Assembly: GCF_000515395.1 (NCBI RefSeq)
Contig: NZ_KI911782.1
Span: 434,001 to 498,000, forward strand
Direction of reading: 5' to 3'
Length of the DNA: 64,000 nt
Source of the DNA: Jiangella gansuensis DSM 44835
GTDB taxonomy: Bacteria; Actinomycetota; Actinomycetes; Jiangellales; Jiangellaceae
The position numbers and the translations under genes are program-made. How positions within the stretch are numbered: position 1 is the first letter of the stretch; every line of letters begins with the position of its first letter. Below the pieces are notes generated by a model. It did not search any database. It saw only the letters and a program-made list of their open reading frames with translations, and was not told the origin of the DNA. Shown here piece by piece: positions 53,249 through 61,616 of the stretch.

Positions 53249-53644
53249 TCAGACACGAACCGCGTTCACACCTGGCGCCTTGGCGAGCTTAAGGTCGGCC
53301 GTTACGAGCGTGGCGCGCAGATGGCGTGCCAACGCGACGTAGAGACCGTCGTGGACGGTGACGGTGTTCCGCATCGTCCATGCATCTCGCAGTAGCGGTG
53401 TGATCCTGACGACGTTGAGCGGCCACTCAATGAGATCGTCGACGAGCTGGCCGGCGTCGGCGTCGGTGAGGTCGCCACGCAGGACGTCGCGGCGGATGAC
53501 CTTGGTCACCTCGACGTGGAAGTGTTCGACGGTCCACTCTTCAACGCCGTCCCGATAGGTGCGTGCGGCCAGTGCCATGCCGGCGGGCGTGCGGTTGAGG
53601 ATCTCGACGCCGGCGGAGGCGTCGAGGACGTAGCGCGGTGGCAC
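53249..53644 (-). CDS. Type II toxin, PIN-domain ribonuclease
   Basis: A 131-residue PIN protein unlike the VapC at 6482 in sequence. The acidic residues are D8 (VLDASAGVE), E45 (FHVEVTKV), D99 (VHDGLYVALA) and D117 (VTADLKLAK), so it should be active. GTG at 53644 overlaps the antitoxin stop by one base. It should act as an RNase toxin; the target is unknown. Confidence 0.88.
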   Translation of the reverse strand: MPPRYVLDASAGVEILNRTPAGMALAARTYRDGVEEWTVEHFHVEVTKVIRRDVLRGDLTDADAGQLVDDLIEWPLNVVRITPLLRDAWTMRNTVTVHDGLYVALARHLRATLVTADLKLAKAPGVNAVRV

Positions 53645-53808
53645 TAGTCTTCGTCGCGGATCTCGGCGAGCACCTCAGCCGCGGGACGAGAACGCTCGAC
53701 CGTGGGTCGCGTCGACCACCGCGCCCACCACTCGGCACGTTCACGGCGTGCGTCAGCCGGCGAGGCAGTGACCTCGATGGCTGGATCGCTGAACGCCGGA
53801 ACAGTCAT
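53644..53808 (-). CDS. Putative small antitoxin of the PIN toxin
   Basis: A 54-residue protein directly upstream of the toxin, which is the place of the antitoxin. It carries VPAFSDPAIEVTASPADARRERAEWW (split VPAFSDPAIEV / TASPADARRERAEWW), with no clear DNA-binding domain. ATG at 53808 follows TACTAT by six bases, with GGAG in between, so both a leaderless start and a ribosome site are possible. The assignment is from position and size only. Confidence 0.7.
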   Translation of the reverse strand: MTVPAFSDPAIEVTASPADARRERAEWWARWSTRPTVERSRPAAEVLAEIRDED

Positions 53809-53958
53809 GGCTCCATAGTAGCGGACACCCACGGACGCGCCTTTTACCTGCATGTTTACTCCATCCGGTCGTGGAAGGGGCCGGCCCCAGCTCGATTCCA
53901 TGAGGCCGCGAGCTAGGGCCGGCCTCCGTCACTGAGCAGTTCTCGGATGGCTCATAGT

Positions 53959-54255
53959 TCAGGTGTCGTCGCGGCCGATCCGCCGATGGATGCGCCCCAC
54001 GGCCTCGGGGATCGCCTCCGCGACCTGTATGGCCTCGCCGGTGGCCATCTGCACCATCACCGGGGCACCTCGACGCGGCATCGCGGTGAGTTCCACCGTC
54101 GTCGCCTCGTCGCCGGGCCGGGCGATGTTGACCCCCAACGACCAACGACCCGCAGCAACCACCATTGACGCCAGGTACAGCCGGTGCGTCCAGTGCTCGC
54201 CGGCTTCCTCACACCACCGCACGCCGCAATCGGCAGGGTCCACGGTGCCGGTCAC
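53959..54255 (-). CDS. Unknown 98-residue protein
   Basis: I do not recognise this protein. It reads VDPADCGVRWCEEAGEHW at the start and is predicted to be mixed alpha/beta, with RWSLGVNIARPGDEATTVEL in the middle. GTG at 54255 overlaps the stop of the following unknown gene as GTGA, which supports that both are real. It is between a toxin-antitoxin pair and a tRNA gene. Confidence 0.6.
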   Translation of the reverse strand: MTGTVDPADCGVRWCEEAGEHWTHRLYLASMVVAAGRWSLGVNIARPGDEATTVELTAMPRRGAPVMVQMATGEAIQVAEAIPEAVGRIHRRIGRDDT

Positions 54256-54776
54256 GACGCGTCCTCCGTCCCGGCCGCGTAGACCGCGCGCAGGTCGCCG
54301 ATGGCGGTGTCCAGCTCGCGCATCGTCACCCCAGCCGCCGACAACGCCGCCGCCACGCGCTCCACCAACTCCCGGTGCGCTTCAGCGGTGAGCTGGTAGC
54401 CATCGGCCGGATCGAGCACGCCCGGCGAAACCAGCTCGAACCCACTCTCACGGCGGGCCAGCCGGTTCAACCGCTCCACAATCTGCGCGTCCGTCGCGCC
54501 CGGCAGGTACCGCTCACGCACCTGCGCCAGCAGCGCCGGCGTCCAGGCCGCGTTCTGCGCCACATCAGCCATCCGCACCAACTCCGCGGCGAGCTGACGG
54601 GCCTCCTTGGGGATCAGATCGAACCGGGCGTACATGGTGGTCTCGTACGGCTTGATTTCGACGTCGATGTGCGGGTTGCCGGCATCCAGGTGCGCGACCA
54701 TCTCGCCCACCATCTCGTCGACGACCGGTGCGCGGGCGATGATCTCCCGAGCGTCGGGTTCGGGTAGCTTGACCAC
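54252..54776 (-). CDS. Unknown 174-residue protein
   Basis: I do not recognise this protein. It is rich in helix (LAAELVRMADVAQNAAW; QIVERLNRLARRESGFELV) and has no signal peptide or membrane segment. GTG at 54776 has an excellent ribosome site, GGAGGAG, four bases upstream. It is coupled to the 98-residue gene. Both may belong to a small mobile or plasmid-like insert next to tRNA-Phe, since there are no metabolic neighbours. Confidence 0.65.
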   Translation of the reverse strand: MVKLPEPDAREIIARAPVVDEMVGEMVAHLDAGNPHIDVEIKPYETTMYARFDLIPKEARQLAAELVRMADVAQNAAWTPALLAQVRERYLPGATDAQIVERLNRLARRESGFELVSPGVLDPADGYQLTAEAHRELVERVAAALSAAGVTMRELDTAIGDLRAVYAAGTEDAS

Positions 54777-55075
54777 GGGTCTCCTCCTGCGGGTTCAGGT
54801 TGGGGATCAAGTCCCCGGCCCGGCGTTCGCGCACCGGCCGGGGGCGACTCATCGATGAGGTCGATCCCGCCAACAGGAGGGCCGCGCGCCCAACCTGTCG
54901 TCAGCAGGGCGACGGGACGGGAGTTGTCCCGCCCGCACAGCACACGATGGCTAGGCCGACGATGCGGCCAAGATGAAGATCGCCGTGCCCCCCGCGTGCC
55001 CCAAGGGCCGGCTAGAAGGGGGAAGTCACGGTCATTCGCGGCGACCAGCGGATGACGTTCGTGCTGGTCAGAGGG
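54777..55075. other. Gap between unknown genes and tRNA-Phe
   Basis: About 300 bp with no credible gene. It contains several short inverted repeats (for example CCCCGGCC/GGCCGGGG around 54812-54843) and should contain the promoter of the minus-strand unknown genes. No copy of the tRNA end that would mark an attachment site is seen. Confidence 0.5.
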
Positions 55076-55148
55076 TGGACAGGGGCGGGTTCGATCCGCC
55101 GACCTTCCGCTTTTCAGGCGGACGCTCTTCCAACTGAGCTACCTGTCC
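55076..55148 (-). tRNA. tRNA-Phe (GAA)
   Basis: Read on the minus strand, the acceptor stem GGACAGG/CCTGTCC, D arm GCTCAGTTGGAAGAGC, anticodon arm TCCGC-CTGAAAA-GCGGA with anticodon GAA, and T arm GGCGG-ATCGAAC-CCGCC fold into a full cloverleaf of 73 nt. CCA is not encoded (ACCC follows). The T loop starts with A instead of the usual T (position 54), which is rare in bacterial elongator tRNAs. Confidence 0.93.
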
Positions 55149-55209
55149 TTGCGTTGGCGGCACGAGTTTAGCGGACGCCTGCGCTCGGGGCGAAATCGAC
55201 CCACCGCCG

Positions 55210-55266
55210 CCATGATCATGGCCCCTTTCTGCCGCTCACCGGACTCACAGAGGGACATGATCATGG
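55210..55266. repeat. Inverted repeat with TGATC arms between tRNA-Phe and ctaG
   Basis: CCATGATCATGGCCCC (55210-55225) pairs with AGGGACATGATCATGG (55251-55266) with two mismatches. It lies 30 bp after the minus-strand ctaG-type gene and could be its terminator. CATGATCATG is itself a perfect palindrome in each arm. Confidence 0.6.
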
Positions 55267-55295
55267 GGCAGCACGGCCACGGCCCCACTGCCGGC

Positions 55296-57302
55296 TCAGG
55301 GTTCGCGGCGGGAGCGCTGCTCGAGCTTGGCGAGGTAGGCGTTGTAGGCGGTGCGTTCGGCTTCGTCCTCGCCTTCGCGGCGGTCGAAGCGGCGGGCGTC
55401 GCGTTCGTCGGAGCGGTACCACTGGACGAACAGGGCGCCGATGACGATCAGGCCGGGCAGCTCGCCGAACCCCCAGGTGAGCTGGCCGCCGAGGATCTGG
55501 TCGTCGAGGGTGTCCGGCAGCCAGGTGATCTCTTCGCCGAGTTCGCGGTAGTAGTCGCCGGCGATGAGTCGGGACGACTCCATGAGCGCCAGCCCGAACA
55601 CGGCGTGGAACACCATGCCCAGCAGCTGGATCACCACCCGGGCGGGGAACGGTGGCCGTTTGGGCAGGGGGTCGATGCCGATGAGCATCTCGAAGAAGAG
55701 GTAGCCCACCACCAGGAAGTGGACGCCCATGAGCATGTGGCCGGTGTGCCCGCGCATCGCCGACTCGAACAGGCCGGTGAAGTACACCGTGAACGAGCCG
55801 GACACGAAGAGCGCCAGCGCGACGAGCGGATGCGTAAGCACCCGGGCCACCGGGCTGTTCACCGCCGCCATGATGAGTTCGCGCGGCCCGGTGTCGCCGC
55901 GCCGGGCCGGTTTCAGTGCTCGCAGCGCCAGGGTGATGGGGCCGCCGAGGACCAGCAGGACGGGACTGACCATCATCAGGACCATGTGCTGGACCATGTG
56001 CACCGAGAACATCGTCATGCCGTAGGTCATCAGCCCGGACAGCCCGGCGAACGCCACCGTGGCAACGCCGGCCATCCAGGCGATCGTCCGCCCGACCGGC
56101 CAGCGGTCGCCGCGCCGGTGCAGGCGCCACACGCCGCCGGCGTACAGCAGGACGGCGGCGAGGCAGCCGAGCGCGAACAGCGCGTCCGGGTAGGTCTGCG
56201 TGAACAGCCGCCCGAAGCTGAACTCCGGCGGGATCGGGAACCCGATGAGCGACCGGACCGGCGTGATCACCTCGGGGATCTCCGGGGTGGGCGGTTCGGT
56301 GCGGCTCAGCGCGACCGCCAGCCCGATCGCGGCGGCCATGATGACGACCTCGCCGGCGGCCAGCCGCCGGAACGCCCCGGGCCGCCCGGCCTCGAGCGCC
56401 ACCAGTGTCCGGCGACGATGCTGGAAGCCGAACCACCCGAGCGCCACCAGCGCGGTCGCCTTGCCGATGAGCATCAGGCCGTACGCCGACGAATAGACGT
56501 CGGAGAACGTCTGCACGCGCACCCATGCGTTCAGCACGCCGCTCGCGCCGACCATCACGAAGCAGCCGAGCGCGACGGCGGAGAAGGCGCGCGCCGCCCG
56601 GGGGAGTTCGCGCCCGCGTCTGCCGGCGTACCAGGCGACCGCGACCAGCCCACCCACCCACAGGGCCATCCCGATGAGGTGCACGAGCAGCGACACCCGC
56701 GCGGAGTGGTGGTAGTCGCCGGACGACGAGTGGCCGATGAGCCCGGACGGGATGATCGTGGCGACGCCGAGGCACAACAGCGCGACCGCGCCGCCGTGCC
56801 CGAGCGTCAGCCGAGCGGCCGGGATGATGGTGAGTGCCAGCACGACCGTGGCCGCGTAGGCCCGGCCCTGCTCGACGCTCGAGGTGTAGGAGACGAACGA
56901 GTCGCCGGCCAGGGCGTCCTGCAGCGGCCGTCCCACCAGGTCGGACAGGGTGAGCAGGTGCACGACGGCGGCGCCGAAGGCCAGCACGAGCGCCGACCAC
57001 GACGCCGCGCGCAGGGCCAGCAGCGCCTCGCCGCCCAGTTCGCCCTTGCGCACCGGCAGGATGACCGCCAGACCCAGCAGCCCGACGGTGACCGCTCCGG
57101 CCCCGTCCATGATGGCTTTCCCGACGGGCAGCCCCCACCGGGTGAACTCGCCGGGGTCGCCGAGTCCGGGGATGGCGGCGGTGGTGCCGCCGCCGCCCAC
57201 GAACAGTGCGACGGCCAACGTGACCAGGGCGACGGCGATCGCCGCAACGCCCCACTGGCGGGTGGGCGGCACGATGTCGGTGGCCGGGCTCGCAGTGTTC
57301 AT
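55296..57302 (-). CDS. CopD-CtaG fusion: copper resistance / cytochrome c oxidase assembly membrane protein
   Basis: A 668-residue polytopic membrane protein. The N-terminal half (about 1-330, nine or so helices) is CopD-like with HHSARVSLLVHLIGMALWVGG. The C-terminal half is a CtaG (caa3-type) domain with VHMVQHMVLMMVSPVLL, HPLVALALFVSGSFTVYFTGLF (split) and GVHFLVVGYLFFEMLIGIDP. Both halves are linked to copper movement across the membrane and to oxidase copper-site loading. ATG at 57302 overlaps the stop of copC as ATGA. Confidence 0.9.
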   Translation of the reverse strand: MNTASPATDIVPPTRQWGVAAIAVALVTLAVALFVGGGGTTAAIPGLGDPGEFTRWGLPVGKAIMDGAGAVTVGLLGLAVILPVRKGELGGEALLALRAASWSALVLAFGAAVVHLLTLSDLVGRPLQDALAGDSFVSYTSSVEQGRAYAATVVLALTIIPAARLTLGHGGAVALLCLGVATIIPSGLIGHSSSGDYHHSARVSLLVHLIGMALWVGGLVAVAWYAGRRGRELPRAARAFSAVALGCFVMVGASGVLNAWVRVQTFSDVYSSAYGLMLIGKATALVALGWFGFQHRRRTLVALEAGRPGAFRRLAAGEVVIMAAAIGLAVALSRTEPPTPEIPEVITPVRSLIGFPIPPEFSFGRLFTQTYPDALFALGCLAAVLLYAGGVWRLHRRGDRWPVGRTIAWMAGVATVAFAGLSGLMTYGMTMFSVHMVQHMVLMMVSPVLLVLGGPITLALRALKPARRGDTGPRELIMAAVNSPVARVLTHPLVALALFVSGSFTVYFTGLFESAMRGHTGHMLMGVHFLVVGYLFFEMLIGIDPLPKRPPFPARVVIQLLGMVFHAVFGLALMESSRLIAGDYYRELGEEITWLPDTLDDQILGGQLTWGFGELPGLIVIGALFVQWYRSDERDARRFDRREGEDEAERTAYNAYLAKLEQRSRREP

Positions 57303-57952
57303 CAGCTGCCAGTGTCCTCCGACGTTCCGCGCCGCCGGCCACCGCCCGCCAGGAAGGCGACGAGGGCGATGACGACCGCCGCGGCCACGATCACCAGCAC
57401 GATGGCCGTCGTCCCCATGCCGTCGCCGTCATCGGAGGCGCCGGCCGGGGTGGTGTCCGGGGACGCCGACGGCGGCGGCTCGGCCTCCTCGGTGGTCGGC
57501 GCGGAGTCCGGTGTCTCCTCGTCGGCCGGCGCTCCACCGTCGGACGGCGTCTCGGCCGGTGCCCCGCCGGCTCCGGCCACCGTGAACGACACCGTGCCGG
57601 TGATGGGGTGACCGTCGGAGGAGACGATCCGGTAGGCGATGGTGTAGTCGCCGTCCGGTAGCTGGTCGACCGCCTGGCTGACCGTCGGCCCGACCACTGT
57701 CGGCTCACCTTGCTGGTGTTCGCCCTCCGCGGCGTCCAGGACGCTCACCTGGGCGAACTCGGTGGAGACGGGGTTGTTGAAGGTCAGCTCGACGACGGTG
57801 AGCGGCTCGCTGACCACCGCGCCTTCGGCGGGCGAACTGGAGACGAGGACGTCATGGGCGGCCGCGGGTGGGGCGGTCGCGACGGTGAGCGCGGCGGCGG
57901 GGACGACGGCGAGCGCCGCCATCCCCGCGATCGCCGCAGCGACCCTACGCAT
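57302..57952 (-). CDS. CopC-domain copper-binding protein, membrane-anchored
   Basis: A 216-residue exported protein. After the signal peptide (about 1-33) the mature protein begins HDVLVSSSPAEGAVV; that His is the usual N-terminal copper ligand, and SSDGHPITGTVSF carries the second. A Pro/Thr/Glu/Asp-rich linker leads to one membrane helix (about 183-205). It should carry Cu(II) outside the cell and hand it to CopD-CtaG. ATG at 57952 lies 8 bp inside the preceding gene. Confidence 0.9.
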   Translation of the reverse strand: MRRVAAAIAGMAALAVVPAAALTVATAPPAAAHDVLVSSSPAEGAVVSEPLTVVELTFNNPVSTEFAQVSVLDAAEGEHQQGEPTVVGPTVSQAVDQLPDGDYTIAYRIVSSDGHPITGTVSFTVAGAGGAPAETPSDGGAPADEETPDSAPTTEEAEPPPSASPDTTPAGASDDGDGMGTTAIVLVIVAAAVVIALVAFLAGGGRRRGTSEDTGS

Positions 57953-58688
57953 TGCGCCGCCGCAGGGCCGCGGCGCCGAGGCCCAGCCCGGCAGCGCCGA
58001 CCACCACGCCGCCGATGCCCACGCCCCGCGCCAGGCCGTCCGTCGAACCGTCGCCGGACGACGCCGCGGCATCGTCCGCATCGTCGGAGCCGGACGACTC
58101 GTGCGACGAGTCGCTGACGGCGTGCGCGTCGCCGCCCTCCGGGGCCGCGACGACCGTCAGCACGGGAGCCGGCCGTTCCGGCTCCGCGCCGTCCTCGGCC
58201 GGCTCCTCCGCCCAGGCGACCACTTCGCCGTCGTCGTAGGTCTGGGTCGCCGGCAGGTAGTACGTGCCCGGGTCCGGCAGCGGGCCGACCGAGATGGCGA
58301 ACTCGTCGAACTCGTCCGGGCCGATGCGCACGCCCGGCTCGGCGGTCCAGGTGACCGAGGTGACGGCCTCCTCGAGGACGCGGTCACCGACCTCGACCGG
58401 TTCCGGGAACTGGGTGCGGGTGACCTCGGCGGTCCAGCCCTGCCGGGGCTGGACCCGGACCGACGCGAACGGGGTGTCGGCGGGCAGGTCGAGACGGACC
58501 TGGGTGGTGCCGGCGGTGTCGGACTCGTTCGGTACCCGGACCGTGATCTTGGAGTAGGAACCGGCCGTGTCGATGTCCGGGCGGATGGTGACGTGAGCGG
58601 ACGCGGTGGCCGTGAGCAGCAGCCCGGCGGCGATGGCGCCGGCAGCGGTCAGCGATGCGCGCGCGACGGCGCGCCGATGAATGATCAT
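57945..58688 (-). CDS. YcnI/DUF1775 copper-binding-like protein, membrane-anchored
   Basis: A 247-residue exported protein. A signal peptide ends in TASAHV; the mature N-terminal HVTIRPDIDTAG fits the YcnI family, in which this His and a later Glu/Trp bind copper. The C-terminal linker is rich in Ser/Asp and one helix (about 220-240) ends in RRRNA. ATG at 58688 begins the signal peptide; earlier open frame is spurious. It heads the copper operon with CopC and CopD-CtaG. Confidence 0.9.
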   Translation of the reverse strand: MIIHRRAVARASLTAAGAIAAGLLLTATASAHVTIRPDIDTAGSYSKITVRVPNESDTAGTTQVRLDLPADTPFASVRVQPRQGWTAEVTRTQFPEPVEVGDRVLEEAVTSVTWTAEPGVRIGPDEFDEFAISVGPLPDPGTYYLPATQTYDDGEVVAWAEEPAEDGAEPERPAPVLTVVAAPEGGDAHAVSDSSHESSGSDDADDAAASSGDGSTDGLARGVGIGGVVVGAAGLGLGAAALRRRNA

Positions 58689-58756
58689 GATTGTCGTCCC
58701 TCGTCGTGGGGTCGGGGAGAGGTGGGCGCGCAGGGTGCGGCGCCCGTAACGCGACG

Positions 58757-59305
58757 TCAGCGAGTGCCCGCGGGCACCGGCGGACCTCTCCACGGCGTCG
58801 ACCGGATCAGCTCCACGCTGCGCGGCGTGGCCGCATCCGCGACGCTGTCGACGACCACACGTGCCGGACTCGGCAACGGCGGCTGGGCCAGCAGGCGGCG
58901 GATTCTGGTCAGCAGCACCGTCGCCGACAGCGCCGCGAGTGACCACGCGACGTTCTCCGCGCCGGCCAGCAGGATCGTCAACGCACCCGCCGACACGATG
59001 TGGGCGAGTGCCATCGACGGGCCGGGTACCGCCGAGGTCATGTCCCCGTGGCCGCCCAACGTGAGCAGCACGTGCAGCAGCGGCTGGGTGAGCAGGAGCA
59101 GCGCCGCGATCTCGCCGGCGGAGCGCCGCCGGTCGGCCAACGCGACGCAGGCCACGCTCAGCAGCGCGGCCATGACCAGGAAGCCGGCCTGGACGGGTGC
59201 GGCCCCGCCGGCGGCGACGTGCGCGGCCGTCGGGACCAGGAGACAGGCCGCGGCCATGATGAGTCCGCGCGCCACACGCGCTCGTCCTCGCCCCAGCCCA
59301 CGCAC
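58757..59305 (-). CDS. Integral membrane protein of the copper cluster, unknown function
   Basis: A 182-residue protein with about five hydrophobic segments. His residues fall in TAAHVAAGG, LHVLLTLGGHGDM and MALAHIVSAG, and could relate to metal binding. No family is recognised. GTG at 59305 follows TACAGT by six bases, a leaderless pattern. It lies 68 bp upstream of the ycnI-like gene on the same strand and probably belongs to its operon. Confidence 0.65.
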   Translation of the reverse strand: MRGLGRGRARVARGLIMAAACLLVPTAAHVAAGGAAPVQAGFLVMAALLSVACVALADRRRSAGEIAALLLLTQPLLHVLLTLGGHGDMTSAVPGPSMALAHIVSAGALTILLAGAENVAWSLAALSATVLLTRIRRLLAQPPLPSPARVVVDSVADAATPRSVELIRSTPWRGPPVPAGTR

Positions 59306-59459
59306 GTCGTCACTGTACCCAGCGGGTCAAGGGCAGCGAGCCGGCGGCACTGGTGGTACCCCCACCCCAGGCTCGGGAGGTCGCTCCATCGCTCGTCCAC
59401 CCTGCTGATCCCTAGCGTTGCGGTAGGCCGAGAGGCGTGGCAGCAAGAGGGAGACGGAC

Positions 59460-60239
<780 letters not shown>

Positions 60240-60241
60240 TC

Positions 60242-61603
60242 ATGATCCAGCTGGCTGTGCGTTCGCTGCGGCACCGCACCGGTGGCTTCGTGGCGAGCTT
60301 CCTGTCGATGTTCCTCGGCGCCACGGTCGTGATGGCGTTCGCCGCCATGCTCGACACGGCGGGCGGTGCCGGGGTCGACGCGGTGAGTGAGGAGACGCTG
60401 ACCACGATGGCCATGGTCGTCGGCGGCTGGGGTCTGGTGATCGTGCTGTTCGCGGTCGTGTCCACCATGACGTTGTCGGTGCGGCAGCGGGCCGGCGAGG
60501 TAGCGCTGCTGAAGAGCGTCGGTGCCACCCCGTTCCAGGTCGGCCGGATGATCGTCGGCGAGACGGCGCTGGTGGCTGTCGCGGCGTCGCTCCTGGCGCT
60601 GCCGCTCGCCGCGGGCGGCGGCTGGGTGCTGCTCGAGATGCTGAAGGAGACCGACCAGGTCGCGCCCGGGGTGTCGTACGCGTTCGGCGCGGCCGCCCTG
60701 TCCATCGGCATCGGCGTGACCATGCTCGCGGCCGTCGGCGGCGCGGCCGTCGCTGCTCGCCGGGCCACGAAGCTGCGGGCCAAGGAGGCCATGACGGCCG
60801 TCACCATCGAGCAGGCGAAAATGACGCGCAAGCGCACCGTCGCCGCCATCGTGTTCCTCGCGGCCGGGCTGAACTGCGGCATCCTGACCGCCACCGTCTT
60901 CGACGGCAAGGGCATCGACGCGATGCAGACCGCCGGTCAGGCCTCGATCTGGTTCTCGATCGGGCTGGCGCTGTTCGGGCCGGTGCTGGTACGCGCGGTG
61001 ACGGCGGTGCTGGCCGGTCCGCTGCGGCTGCTCGGCGGCACCAGCGGCTACCTGGCGGTTGAGAACGTGCGGCGCCGGACGCAGCACATGGCCGGTGCGC
61101 TCATGCCGATCATCCTGTTCACCGGCATCGCGACCGGCACGCTGTACATGCAGAGCATCGAGAACTCCGCGCCGCCGGCTGCCGCGTCGTCGATCCCACC
61201 GGAGGACGTGGCGGCCATCGAGACGCTGAACCTCGTGGTGGTGGGCATGCTCTCGGTGTTCGCGGCCATCATGGTGATCAACACACTGGTCGCGGCCACC
61301 ACGTACCGACGCCGCGAGTTCGGCCAGCAGCGGCTGGTCGGCTCCACCCCGCCGCAGGTGCTGAGCATGGTCGGCATGGAGGGCGTCGTGCTGGCCGCCG
61401 CCGGCGTCCTGTTCGGCTCGATCGGCTCGATCGTGACGGTGATCCCGTACAGCCTGGCCCGCACCGGCGAGCTGCTGCCGGACACCACCATCGGCATCTA
61501 CCTGGGCATCGTCTCGGTGGCGGCGACGCTGACGCTGGCGTCGTGCCTGGGTGCGGCCCGCAAGGCGATCCGGGTGCCCGCGGTGCAGGCGGTGACGGCC
61601 TGA
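60242..61603 (+). CDS. FtsX-like ABC transporter permease
   Basis: A 453-residue permease with two FtsX-type modules, of which the first (about 50-185) and the second (about 330-450) each have three helices, and the large extracellular loops are short. TLSVRQRAGEVALLKSVGATPFQV (split) in the first and YRRREFGQQRLVGSTPPQVL in the second are the cytoplasmic coupling segments. With the ATPase it would export a lipid, peptide or drug, or sense an antibiotic; no two-component system is beside it. Confidence 0.9.
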   Translation: MIQLAVRSLRHRTGGFVASFLSMFLGATVVMAFAAMLDTAGGAGVDAVSEETLTTMAMVVGGWGLVIVLFAVVSTMTLSVRQRAGEVALLKSVGATPFQVGRMIVGETALVAVAASLLALPLAAGGGWVLLEMLKETDQVAPGVSYAFGAAALSIGIGVTMLAAVGGAAVAARRATKLRAKEAMTAVTIEQAKMTRKRTVAAIVFLAAGLNCGILTATVFDGKGIDAMQTAGQASIWFSIGLALFGPVLVRAVTAVLAGPLRLLGGTSGYLAVENVRRRTQHMAGALMPIILFTGIATGTLYMQSIENSAPPAAASSIPPEDVAAIETLNLVVVGMLSVFAAIMVINTLVAATTYRRREFGQQRLVGSTPPQVLSMVGMEGVVLAAAGVLFGSIGSIVTVIPYSLARTGELLPDTTIGIYLGIVSVAATLTLASCLGAARKAIRVPAVQAVTA

Positions 61604-61616
61604 CCCAGGACCACCC

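Noticed and set aside
55149-57611. Open frame of 820 codons on the plus strand
   Set aside because: Antisense to the CopD-CtaG fusion and copC, which have full membrane and copper motifs on the minus strand.
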